This document shows, one piece after another, positions 1 through 5,987 of a stretch of 5,987 nucleotides of DNA. The notes beneath the pieces were generated by a model. That model was not told where the DNA came from. It worked only from the letters and a program-made list of their open reading frames with translations, and made no database searches. This DNA comes from an uncultured Kouleothrix sp. GTDB lineage: Bacteria > Chloroflexota > Chloroflexia > Chloroflexales > Roseiflexaceae. The stretch is taken from positions 1 through 5,987 of the forward strand of contig CALLYN010000673.1 of the NCBI GenBank assembly GCA_937858455.1, read 5' to 3'. Both the position numbers and the translations under genes were made by a program. The stretch's first letter is position 1, and each line of letters starts with the position of its first letter.

Positions 1-3000
1 CTGATGCGCGCCAGCGCCGGCTATGGCAAGAGCAGCGCGCTGGCCTCGTTTGCGGCGCGCGGCGGCTGGCCGGTGATCTGGTACAGCATGAGCGAGGGCG
101 TGCCCGACCCGCTCGTGTTTCTGCTGCACTTGGCGCACGCCTGCCGCAATGTAGCGCCGCGCGCCGGCGAGCGCACGATCGCGCTGCTCGAGCAGCATGC
201 GCAGGGTAAGCAGTCGTGGATGCAGGCGCTCGACGTGCTGATCAACGACCTGACGCGCATGCTCGACGACGAGACGATCCTGGTGCTCGACGATTACCAC
301 ACCGTCGACGATCAGCCCGAGATCGGCGCGCTGGTCGAGCGCCTGGTGAACCAGCTGCCGCCGCGCCTGCACCTGCTGCTGGCCAGCCGCCAGTGGCCGC
401 AGCTGGCCGCGCTGCCGATCTTGCAGGCGCGCGGCGAGCTGTTCGTCGTCGACGAGGCCGACCTGGCCTTCACCGAAGACGAAGTCGTGATGCTGCTTGA
501 GGTCGACGACGACGATGCCGCCGGCATATCGAAGGCCGCCGAGGTGAGCGAGCAGACGCGCGGCTGGCCTATCGCGCTGCAGCTGATCTCGCAGGGGGCG
601 CAGAAAGCGCCGGCCGACGAAAGCCCCGAGGCGCCGGCGTGGCTGGTGAGCGGCCAGCCGCTGCTGTCGCACGAGGTGCTGTTCACCTACCTGGCCCACG
701 AGGTGCTGGCCGGCCAGCCGCCCGACGTGCAGGTGTTTCTGCTGCGCACCGCCGTGCTGGCCGAGCTCGACCCGCCGGCCTGCGACGATCTGCTGGGCAT
801 CGCGAGCTCGGCCGAGTGGCTGCGCCGGCTGTATCGCGGCGGGCTGTTTCTGACCGCGCTCGGCGCCGACCAGTATCGCTATCACCCGCTGTTCCACGCG
901 TTTCTGCAGCAGCGCGGGCGCGCCGGCCTGCCCGAGTGGGCCGAGCTGCACGCGCGCGCCGCGGCCTACTACCGCTCGATTGGCGCCGGCGAGCGCGTGC
1001 TCTACCACCTCATGGCGCTCGACGACCACGTGGCGATCGCCGCCGAGCTCGAGCGGCTGGCGCAGCCCTGGATCGACGCCGGCCGGCTGGTGACGCTGAT
1101 CGACTGGCTCGACCGCGTGCCGCCGGCGGTGCTGGTCGAGCACCCGCAGCTGCTGATCGCCCGCGGCGACGCCGAGCGGCTGCTGGCGCGCTTCGACCAG
1201 GCGCTGGCCGCGTATGCCAGCGCCGAGCAGCGCTACGCCGCGCTCGACGACCCGATCGGCCAGTCGCGCGCGCTCAAGGGCCAGGCCCAGATCTACCTCG
1301 ATACCGTGCGCCCGGCGCCGGCAACCAGCCTGCTGCGCCGGGCCTACAGGCTGCTGCCGCCCGACCAGGCCGGGTCGCGGATTGCGCTGCTGCGCCGGAT
1401 CGCCGAGAATCGGCTCAACGCCGGCCGCGCCGACCAGGCCATGCGCCTGTATCGCCTGGCCGAGCGCGTGAGCGGCACGCCGCAGACCGACCCGCGCGTG
1501 TTTTTGCGGCTGGGCCAGCTCAACGAAGCGCGCGAGCTGCTCGAGCGCCAGCTCAAGCACGATCGCGCGGCCGCCTATGCGCGCAGCCCCGAGGCGCACC
1601 GCGAGCCGACGCTGCTGCTCTCGCTGGTGTGCTCGCTGCTGGGCGACTCGGCGGCCGCGCTGCACTACGCCGAGGCGGGCCTCGAGTCGGCGCGCCATCT
1701 CGGCTCGTCGCTATCCGAGGCGGTGGCGCACATCCGCATCGGCCACGCGCGCCAGCTGCAGAGCCCGCCCGACTACGCCGACGCCAACGGGCAGTATTTG
1801 CAGGCCATGGCCCTGGCCGACGCCTTCACTGTGCAGCGCACCAAGGCGGCCGCCTACCTGGGCCTGGCGCTGCTGCACGGCTTCAACGGCGACATCGACG
1901 CCGCGCGCGTGGCCGCCCGCGAGGGCCTGGCGATCGTCGAGCAGACTGGCGATAGCTGGACGGCGGCGCGGCTGTGGACGGCGCTTGGCGCGGCTGGCGC
2001 CTCGAGCGGCGTGCCCGAGGCCGGCGCCTGGCTCGACGAGGCATGGCGCCGCCACGTGGCCTGCAAAGATACCTACAGCCAGACGGTGGTGCAGCTCAGC
2101 CTGGCGATCTGGTATCACCGCGCCGGCCGGCTTGACATGGCGCAGCAGCACGCGCGCGAGACACTGCGCTGCGCCCAACGCGGCGGCTACGCCGGCCTGC
2201 TCACCCGCCCTACGCTGTTTGGCCCGCGCGACCGCATGGCGCTGGTGCCGGTGCTGCTGGCCGGCCGCGCCGTGCCCGAGCTGCGCGCCTGGTCGCAAGA
2301 GCTGCTGGCCCAGGGCTTCCCGGCGATCGCCGCCGACGAGGCGACCCAGAGCTACCACCCCGGCAGCACGCTGCGCATCCAGGTGCTCGAACGCCTGCGC
2401 GTCTGGCGCGGCACCGAAGAGGTCGACCCGCGCGCCTGGCAGCGCAAGAAGGCCCAGCAGATGCTGGCGCTGCTGGTGACGAACCGCCACCGCTGGCTGC
2501 TGCGCGAGCAGATCTGCGATTGGCTGTGGGCCGAAGACAGCGAGGCCGACGCCGAGACGCAGTTCAAGGTGACGCTGAACGCGCTCAATGCCGTGCTCGA
2601 GCCCTCGCGCCCGCCGCGCACGCCGCCGTTCTACATCCGCCGCCAGGGCGGCGCGTACCGCTTCTGCCCGCCCGACGGTGTGTGGATCGACGTGGCCGAG
2701 TTCGAAGAGCGGCTTGACGCCGCGCGCCGGCGCGTAGCCCTGGGCGAGAGCGATAGCGCCGAGGTGCACGAGCAGCTCGCGCTCGCGCTCGGCTTGTACC
2801 AGGGCGAATACCTCGGCGACTACCTGTACGAAGATTGGACGCGCGAAGAGCGCGAGCGCCTATCGAACCGCTACCTCGAGGCCGCCACGCTGCTGGCCGA
2901 GCTGCTGCTGAAGCGCGGCCAGCTCGCCGAAGCCATCCGCTTCTGCGAGGGCATCCTCGCGCGCGACCCGTGCTGGGAAGATGCCTACCGCCTGCTGATG

Positions 3001-3135
3001 CGCGCCTACGCCCGCCAGGGCAACCGCCGCCAGGCTATGGCCACCTACGATCGCTGCGTGCGCAACCTGCGCACCCACCTCGACGTCGCGCCGCTGCCGC
3101 AGACTACCAAGGTCTACGACGAGGTGCGAGTCTAG
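1..3135 (+). CDS. MalT-like STAND ATPase / BTAD transcriptional regulator, 5'-partial
   Basis: Large cytoplasmic one-component regulator, predicted to bind ATP and a ligand and then activate transcription. The frame is already open at base 1 and the P-loop lies only a few residues in, so the true start is upstream; the first in-frame ATG (base 4) is not the start. Counting from that Met: Walker A ASAGYGKSS at 3-11 (MalT-style, first Gly replaced by Ala), Walker B ILVLDDYH at 92-99, sensor-like LLLASR at 124-129, and a TRGWPIAL segment near 185-192 typical of the post-ATPase helical region. Residues about 340-780 are Ala/Leu/Arg-rich helical repeats of TPR type. An OmpR-like winged helix follows at about 790-890 (RKKAQQMLALL, then FYIRRQGGAYRF) and a BTAD domain at about 895-1040 (IDVAEFEERL, ALGLYQGEYLGDYLYEDW). 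In AfsR the winged helix and BTAD come first; here they are last. Family assignment is secure; ligand and targets are unknown. Confidence 0.93.
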   Translation: MMRASAGYGKSSALASFAARGGWPVIWYSMSEGVPDPLVFLLHLAHACRNVAPRAGERTIALLEQHAQGKQSWMQALDVLINDLTRMLDDETILVLDDYHTVDDQPEIGALVERLVNQLPPRLHLLLASRQWPQLAALPILQARGELFVVDEADLAFTEDEVVMLLEVDDDDAAGISKAAEVSEQTRGWPIALQLISQGAQKAPADESPEAPAWLVSGQPLLSHEVLFTYLAHEVLAGQPPDVQVFLLRTAVLAELDPPACDDLLGIASSAEWLRRLYRGGLFLTALGADQYRYHPLFHAFLQQRGRAGLPEWAELHARAAAYYRSIGAGERVLYHLMALDDHVAIAAELERLAQPWIDAGRLVTLIDWLDRVPPAVLVEHPQLLIARGDAERLLARFDQALAAYASAEQRYAALDDPIGQSRALKGQAQIYLDTVRPAPATSLLRRAYRLLPPDQAGSRIALLRRIAENRLNAGRADQAMRLYRLAERVSGTPQTDPRVFLRLGQLNEARELLERQLKHDRAAAYARSPEAHREPTLLLSLVCSLLGDSAAALHYAEAGLESARHLGSSLSEAVAHIRIGHARQLQSPPDYADANGQYLQAMALADAFTVQRTKAAAYLGLALLHGFNGDIDAARVAAREGLAIVEQTGDSWTAARLWTALGAAGASSGVPEAGAWLDEAWRRHVACKDTYSQTVVQLSLAIWYHRAGRLDMAQQHARETLRCAQRGGYAGLLTRPTLFGPRDRMALVPVLLAGRAVPELRAWSQELLAQGFPAIAADEATQSYHPGSTLRIQVLERLRVWRGTEEVDPRAWQRKKAQQMLALLVTNRHRWLLREQICDWLWAEDSEADAETQFKVTLNALNAVLEPSRPPRTPPFYIRRQGGAYRFCPPDGVWIDVAEFEERLDAARRRVALGESDSAEVHEQLALALGLYQGEYLGDYLYEDWTREERERLSNRYLEAATLLAELLLKRGQLAEAIRFCEGILARDPCWEDAYRLLMRAYARQGNRRQAMATYDRCVRNLRTHLDVAPLPQTTKVYDEVRV

Positions 3136-3142
3136 AATATCG

Positions 3143-3164
3143 CATGTAACCTTCATGTAACCTT
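3143..3164 (+). promoter_or_regulatory. Perfect 11-bp tandem repeat, putative activator operator
   Basis: The unit CATGTAACCTT occurs twice head to tail with no mismatch (3143-3153 and 3154-3164). The 11-bp period is about one helical turn, so two protomers would sit on the same DNA face. The repeat covers the position where a -35 hexamer should be and ends seven bases before a -10 hexamer; no TTGACA-like -35 is present. OmpR-type winged helices, including SARP/AfsR regulators and PhoB, are known to bind direct repeats with this period next to the -10. The gene just upstream encodes such a domain. Its identity as the binding factor is inferred; a PhoB/PhoP-like response regulator is an alternative. 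Confidence 0.6.
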
Positions 3165-3171
3165 GCACACA

Positions 3172-3177
3172 TATACT
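3172..3177 (+). promoter_or_regulatory. Putative -10 element of the GNAT gene promoter
   Basis: TATACT differs from the sigma-70 consensus TATAAT at one base and lies in the AT-richer gap after the regulator gene. Transcription would start near 3184, giving a leader of about 49 nt before the ATG. No recognisable -35 lies 16-18 bp upstream, where the 11-bp tandem repeat sits instead, which suggests dependence on an activator. There is no extended -10 TG. Confidence 0.5.
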
Positions 3178-3220
3178 CAGCCAGCAATTGTATTCCCCAC
3201 TGTCTGATTCTTCACCGTAC

Positions 3221-3225
3221 AGGAG
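3221..3225 (+). promoter_or_regulatory. Ribosome binding site deciding the GNAT start
   Basis: AGGAG lies seven bases before the ATG at 3233. This favours that ATG over the in-frame TTG at 3188, which has no Shine-Dalgarno sequence and lies only a few bases from the predicted transcription start. Confidence 0.8.
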
Positions 3226-3232
3226 CAAGGCG

Positions 3233-3775
3233 ATGATCGACCAACAGATCGCGACGCCGCGAATGACGCTCCGGAATGGCCGGGACGTAACAATTCGCCC
3301 GCTCGGCGAGCATGATCGGGCGAAGTTGTTGGCCTTCGGGCAGAAGCTGCCACACGACGATTTGCTCTACCTCGAAGACGATTTCCAGAGCGCCGATATC
3401 ATCGCTCGCCTGGTGAATGCCTACCAGGCCGAAAACTGGCGCCAGTTTGTCGTCGAGGCCGGCGACGAGATTGTCGGCTACAGCTCGGCGCGCCGCCTGG
3501 TCGGCTGGTCGAGCCATGTCGCCGATATTGTGCTGCTGGTGAGCCCCGAGTGGCGGCGCGCGGGCGTGGGCGTGGCGCTGGCCCAGGCGATCTTCGACGC
3601 CGCGCGCGACCTGGGCGTTAGCAAGGTGATCGTCGAGATGCTCGAGGAGCAGCAGTCGGGCCGCGCGATCTTCGAGCGCCTCGGCTTCAGCGTCGAAGGA
3701 ACCCTCACGCGCCACTCGCGCGACCGCCACGGCAATTTCCACAATTTGCTGATTTTGTCGTATCATATAGCCTGA
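3233..3775 (+). CDS. GNAT family N-acetyltransferase
   Basis: A 180-residue protein of normal length for a single-domain GNAT enzyme, which transfers an acetyl group from acetyl-CoA to an amine; the acceptor cannot be told from the sequence. Family evidence: an N-terminal segment VTIRPLGEHDRAKL (19-32) typical of GNAT strand 1/helix 1; a central strand ADIVLLVSPEWR (97-108) leading into the acetyl-CoA pyrophosphate loop RRAGVG (108-113, fitting Q/R-x-x-G-x-G/A); the following helix; VIVEML (132-137); and the C-terminal GRAIFERLGFSVEGTL block (143-158), a standard motif B ending. No signal peptide or membrane segment is seen. The start is set by AGGAG at the right spacing. The gene stands 97 bp after the regulator and appears to have its own promoter. 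RimI-like protein acetylation or small-molecule acetylation are both possible. Confidence 0.88.
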   Translation: MIDQQIATPRMTLRNGRDVTIRPLGEHDRAKLLAFGQKLPHDDLLYLEDDFQSADIIARLVNAYQAENWRQFVVEAGDEIVGYSSARRLVGWSSHVADIVLLVSPEWRRAGVGVALAQAIFDAARDLGVSKVIVEMLEEQQSGRAIFERLGFSVEGTLTRHSRDRHGNFHNLLILSYHIA

Positions 3776-3783
3776 CGGCTATA
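3766..3783 (+). repeat. 7-bp inverted repeat spanning the GNAT stop codon
   Basis: TATAGCC (3766-3772) and GGCTATA (3777-3783) are perfect reverse complements separated by four bases, with the TGA stop in the loop. No run of T follows, so it is not a canonical intrinsic terminator; it could cap the 3' end of the GNAT message. A stem this short may also be chance. Confidence 0.4.
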
Positions 3784-3824
3784 CGGTAGCGAGCAGCAGC
3801 TCTTTCCATACCCTCTTCCCTGTG

Positions 3825-3847
3825 CCCCTCGCCGTTTCGGCGAGGGG
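3825..3847. repeat. 10-bp perfect palindromic hairpin, REP-like or terminator-like
   Basis: CCCCTCGCCG (3825-3834) pairs perfectly with CGGCGAGGGG (3838-3847) around a three-base TTT loop (or nine pairs around five bases). The stem is strong and nearly all G-C. No T-run follows on either strand, so intrinsic termination is uncertain. A pyrimidine-rich run (about 3801-3830) leads into it on the plus strand. The combination of a C-rich palindrome and a pyrimidine flank resembles short dispersed intergenic repeats that I recall from Chloroflexota and similar genomes; copy number cannot be judged from this window. Confidence 0.6.
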
Positions 3848-3859
3848 AACTGAATCATT

Positions 3860-3899
3860 GGGGTGGCCGTGCGGCATCTTGCCGCCATACGGCCATCCC
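3860..3899 (+). repeat. Long bulged hairpin in the leader of the acyl-CoA synthetase gene
   Basis: The outer arms 3860-3870 and 3889-3899 pair over 11 positions (one G-U). The inner arms GCGGC (3871-3875) and GCCGC (3881-3885) pair fully around the loop ATCTT, and a three-base bulge (3886-3888) lies on the right side. That makes 16 pairs. It ends 54 bases before the Shine-Dalgarno of the next gene, so it does not itself block ribosome access. It may form the second half of a paired palindromic element together with the hairpin just upstream, or act as a leader-RNA structure. Confidence 0.5.
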
Positions 3900-3953
3900 G
3901 GCAGGCTACGCTATGCCCCAGGCTGCCGCCAGCATACGACCCGACACAAGCGC

Positions 3954-3959
3954 AAGGAG
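3954..3959 (+). promoter_or_regulatory. Ribosome binding site deciding the acyl-CoA synthetase start
   Basis: AAGGAG lies seven bases before the ATG at 3967. This supports that start over the in-frame ATG at 3913, which would add 18 residues unlike the family and has no Shine-Dalgarno. I found no convincing -35/-10 pair in the 191-bp gap upstream. Confidence 0.85.
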
Positions 3960-3966
3960 AAACGCA

Positions 3967-5550
3967 ATGACGCAGGCCGACCAGGTGTACCGAAGTTTGA
4001 TGACACCCGTGAGCTTTCTGCGCCGGAGCGCCTACATCTACCCCGATAAGACGGCGGTGGTGCACGGCGACCGGCGCTATTCGTATCGCGAGCTGGAAGA
4101 GCGCGTGAATCGCCTGGCCGCGCGCCTGCGCGCCGATGGCCTGCGCAAGGGCGATCGCGTCGCGTTCCTCTGCACAAACATTCCGCCTATGCTCGAGGCC
4201 CACTTCGGCGTGCCGGCCGCCGGCGGCGTGCTGGTGGCGATCAATACGCGCCTCAGCAGCGGCGAGATCGAGTACATCCTGCATCACTCCGGCGCGTCAT
4301 TCCTGTTCGTCGACGCCGAGCTGGCGCCGCTGGTGCAGCCGCTCGACCTCGCGGCCCTCAAGGTGGTGCGCATCGATGATACCGGCGCGCCGGGCGACCC
4401 GTACGAAGATTACCTGGCCGGCGCCGCGCCCGAGCCGGTGGCAAGCTGGCTCGAGGATGAAGACGAGACGATCTCGATCAACTATACCTCGGGCACCACC
4501 GGCCGCCCTAAGGGCGTGATGTACACCTACCGCGGCGCCTACCTCAACGCGCTGGCCCAGGTGGCCGAGCCGGCGCTGACGCCTGGCTCGGTGTACCTGT
4601 GGACGCTGCCGATGTTCCACTGCAACGGCTGGACGTTCCCGTGGGCGATTGCTGCGATCGGCGCTACCAGCGTCTGCCTGCGCCGCTTCGACCCTGGCCA
4701 CGTCTGGCAGCTGTTCGACGCCGAGGGCGTGACGCACTACTGCGGCGCGCCGACGGTGCAGCTGGCGATTATCAACCATCCCAGCGCCCACCACCTCGAG
4801 CGCCCGGTGACGGTGCTGGTGGCCGCCGCCCCGCCCTCGCCTACGCTGCTGGCCGCGCTGCGCGAGTGCAACTTGCACCCCATCCACGTGTACGGGCTGA
4901 CGGAGACATACGGCCCGATCACGATCTGCGCCTGGCACCGCGAGTGGGACGCCCTGTCGCTCGCCGAGCAGGCGCGGCTGAACGCGCGCCAGGGACAGGG
5001 CAACATCCTCTCCGACCTGGTGCGCGTGGTCGATGACCAGATGAACGACGTGCCGCGCGACGGCGAGACGATGGGCGAAGTCGTGATGCGCGGCAATATC
5101 GTGATGAAGGGCTACTACGCCCAGCCCGAGGCCACCGCCGACGCGTTTCGCGGCGGCTGGTTTCATAGCGGCGACCTGGGGGTGTGGCACCCCGATGGCT
5201 ATATCGAGCTGCGCGACCGCAAGAAAGATATCATCATCTCGGGCGGCGAGAATATCTCGACGATCGAGGTCGAGCAGACGGTGGCCAAGCACCCCGCCGT
5301 GCTGGAGTGCGCCGTGGTGGCCATCCCCGACGAAAAGTGGGGCGAGCGCCCCAAGGCGTTCGTGACGCTCAAGCCTGGCGCGAGCGCCACCGAGCAGGAG
5401 ATCATCGAGTTCTGCCGCCAGCATATCGCGCGCTTCAAGTGCCCGGCTGCGGTTGAGTTCATCGACCTGCCCAAAACCTCGACTGGCAAAGTGCAGAAGT
5501 TCGTGCTGCGCGATAAAGAGTGGGGCGGAAAGACGAAGCGGATTAACTAA
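3967..5550 (+). CDS. AMP-forming acyl-CoA synthetase (fatty or aryl acid-CoA ligase)
   Basis: A complete 527-residue ANL-superfamily ligase, cytoplasmic, that converts a carboxylic acid, ATP and CoA to acyl-CoA, AMP and pyrophosphate. All core motifs are intact: P-loop YTSGTTGRPKG at 173-183; LPMFHCNGW at 214-222; YGLTETYG at 309-316; GWFHSGDLG at 397-405 with the ribose-binding Asp403; RDRKKD at 416-421, the hinge before the C-terminal domain; SGGENIS at 425-431; and PKTSTGK at 502-508 with the catalytic Lys508. Length is usual for the family. The MFHCNGW-to-CGAPTV stretch (216-264) recalls the AlkK/plant acyl-activating-enzyme branch, suggesting medium-chain, branched or aromatic acids, but the substrate cannot be fixed. 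A crotonase gene follows 81 bp downstream on the same strand, consistent with an acid activation and degradation operon. Confidence 0.95.
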   Translation: MTQADQVYRSLMTPVSFLRRSAYIYPDKTAVVHGDRRYSYRELEERVNRLAARLRADGLRKGDRVAFLCTNIPPMLEAHFGVPAAGGVLVAINTRLSSGEIEYILHHSGASFLFVDAELAPLVQPLDLAALKVVRIDDTGAPGDPYEDYLAGAAPEPVASWLEDEDETISINYTSGTTGRPKGVMYTYRGAYLNALAQVAEPALTPGSVYLWTLPMFHCNGWTFPWAIAAIGATSVCLRRFDPGHVWQLFDAEGVTHYCGAPTVQLAIINHPSAHHLERPVTVLVAAAPPSPTLLAALRECNLHPIHVYGLTETYGPITICAWHREWDALSLAEQARLNARQGQGNILSDLVRVVDDQMNDVPRDGETMGEVVMRGNIVMKGYYAQPEATADAFRGGWFHSGDLGVWHPDGYIELRDRKKDIIISGGENISTIEVEQTVAKHPAVLECAVVAIPDEKWGERPKAFVTLKPGASATEQEIIEFCRQHIARFKCPAAVEFIDLPKTSTGKVQKFVLRDKEWGGKTKRIN

Positions 5551-5618
5551 GAGTAGGGGCACTTGCGCTCTTCGGCTTCCTCGAGCGACGAGATTGCGCC
5601 TGCGGCAGCTCTGATAGC

Positions 5619-5622
5619 GGAG
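5619..5622 (+). promoter_or_regulatory. Ribosome binding site of the crotonase gene
   Basis: GGAG lies nine bases before the ATG at 5632, a weaker but usable Shine-Dalgarno. The 81-bp gap between the synthetase stop and this gene shows no clear terminator or promoter, so read-through transcription is likely. Confidence 0.6.
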
Positions 5623-5631
5623 TATTCGATT

Positions 5632-5987
5632 ATGATCGACACAACACAAACCTACCGCCACATTCTGTTCGAGCGCGAGGGCGCGATTGGCTATGTGACG
5701 ATGAACCGCCCGGCCAAGCGCAACGCGCTTTCGATCGAGCATATGCAGGAGCTGACCGAGTGCTTCAGGGCGATTGGCAGCGCTCGCGAGCTGGCCGTGG
5801 TGATCCTGCGCGGCAATGGCCCGGTGTTCAGCGCCGGGCACGATCTGGCCGAGATGCTTGGCCAGCCGGCCGAGTTCTACCAGCACGAGTTTGATGTCTG
5901 CACCGACCTGATGGAGACGATTGTCGGCATGCCGCAGCCGGTGATCGCCCAGGTGCACGGCATCGCCACGGCGGCCGGCTGCCAGCT
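5632..5987 (+). CDS. Enoyl-CoA hydratase/isomerase family protein (ECHDC3-like), 3'-partial
   Basis: Only the first 118 codons are present; the frame is open at the right edge, so roughly half of a normal 250-260 residue crotonase is seen. Crotonase marks: an N-terminal strand pair AIGYVTMNRPAKRNALS (18-34), the family's start pattern; VVILRGNGPVFSAGHDLAEM (56-75), holding the first oxyanion-hole amide near Ala68 and the CoA-binding region; and PVIAQVHGIATAAGCQ (103-118), where the second oxyanion-hole amide lies. In rat mitochondrial enoyl-CoA hydratase this last block reads GGGCE and its Glu is catalytic (Glu144); here that position is Gln118. The SAGHDL and ATAAGCQ patterns match the ECHDC3-like branch as I recall it. 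The fold is certain, but hydratase activity is doubtful. It probably acts with the upstream acyl-CoA synthetase on the same acyl-CoA. Confidence 0.9.
   Translation, partial: MIDTTQTYRHILFEREGAIGYVTMNRPAKRNALSIEHMQELTECFRAIGSARELAVVILRGNGPVFSAGHDLAEMLGQPAEFYQHEFDVCTDLMETIVGMPQPVIAQVHGIATAAGCQ

Noticed and set aside
639..1955. 438-codon open frame on the plus strand in another phase inside the regulator gene
   Set aside because: The product is almost entirely Ala/Arg/Gly/Pro, the usual shadow of a GC-rich gene, and the overlapping frame has clear MalT/BTAD motifs.
1711..2769. 352-codon minus-strand open frame inside the regulator gene
   Set aside because: Low-complexity translation with no motif, opposite a well-supported gene.
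3188..3232. Upstream TTG start adding 15 residues to the GNAT protein
   Set aside because: No Shine-Dalgarno precedes it, it sits about four bases from the predicted transcription start, and the ATG at 3233 has a well-spaced AGGAG.
3791..3805. Small hairpin GAGC-AGCA-GCTC followed by TTT as an intrinsic terminator for the GNAT gene
   Set aside because: Four pairs and three T are too weak to call a terminator.
3913..3966. Upstream ATG adding 18 residues to the acyl-CoA synthetase
   Set aside because: No ribosome binding site precedes it, whereas AAGGAG precedes the ATG at 3967; the extra residues do not look like the family.
3763..4287. 174-codon minus-strand open frame crossing the intergenic hairpins
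   Set aside because: It includes palindromic intergenic sequence and the antisense of the synthetase N-terminus; no family signal.
5562..5587. Possible stem in the gap between the synthetase and crotonase genes
   Set aside because: Only about five pairs around a long loop and no T-run; expected by chance in this composition.
4297..5958. 553-codon open frame on the minus strand, antisense to the acyl-CoA synthetase and crotonase genes
   Set aside because: It lies opposite two genes with full family motifs; its translation is His/Arg/Ala/Leu-rich with no recognisable domain. High GC at third positions removes stops on the opposite strand.

Overview
The window is visibly GC-rich, with G or C at most third codon positions. 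It carries four plus-strand genes in about 6 kb, two of them cut by the window edges. A MalT-like ATPase fused to a C-terminal winged helix and BTAD domain, beside acyl-CoA metabolism genes, suggests a Chloroflexota-type genome (Chloroflexales or a relative). This is an inference from gene style, not a phylogenetic result.

Layout. Positions 1-3135 hold most of a very large signal-transduction ATPase/transcription regulator (STAND NTPase, helical repeats, OmpR-type winged helix, BTAD) whose N-terminus lies outside the window. The 97-bp gap to the next gene is AT-richer. It contains a perfect 11-bp tandem repeat seven bases upstream of a good -10 hexamer, the geometry expected of an operator for an OmpR/SARP-type activator. 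Positions 3233-3775 encode a GNAT acetyltransferase. The 191-bp gap after it holds three inverted repeats in a row, the middle one resembling the palindromic dispersed repeats common in such genomes. Positions 3967-5550 encode a complete AMP-forming acyl-CoA synthetase. After a short gap, position 5632 starts a crotonase-fold (enoyl-CoA hydratase/isomerase) gene that runs off the right edge.

How they work together. The synthetase would activate a free carboxylic acid to its CoA thioester, and the crotonase would act on a CoA thioester, so these two probably form one operon. The GNAT gene appears to have its own activator-dependent promoter, and the adjacent regulator is a plausible but unproven candidate to bind it. 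Nothing in the sequence ties the GNAT protein to the acyl-CoA genes beyond adjacency and shared strand.

The most interesting points are the operator-like tandem repeat next to a regulator with the right kind of DNA-binding domain, and the crotonase with Gln where the first catalytic Glu of enoyl-CoA hydratases normally lies. I see no mobile element, CRISPR array, tRNA or rRNA.
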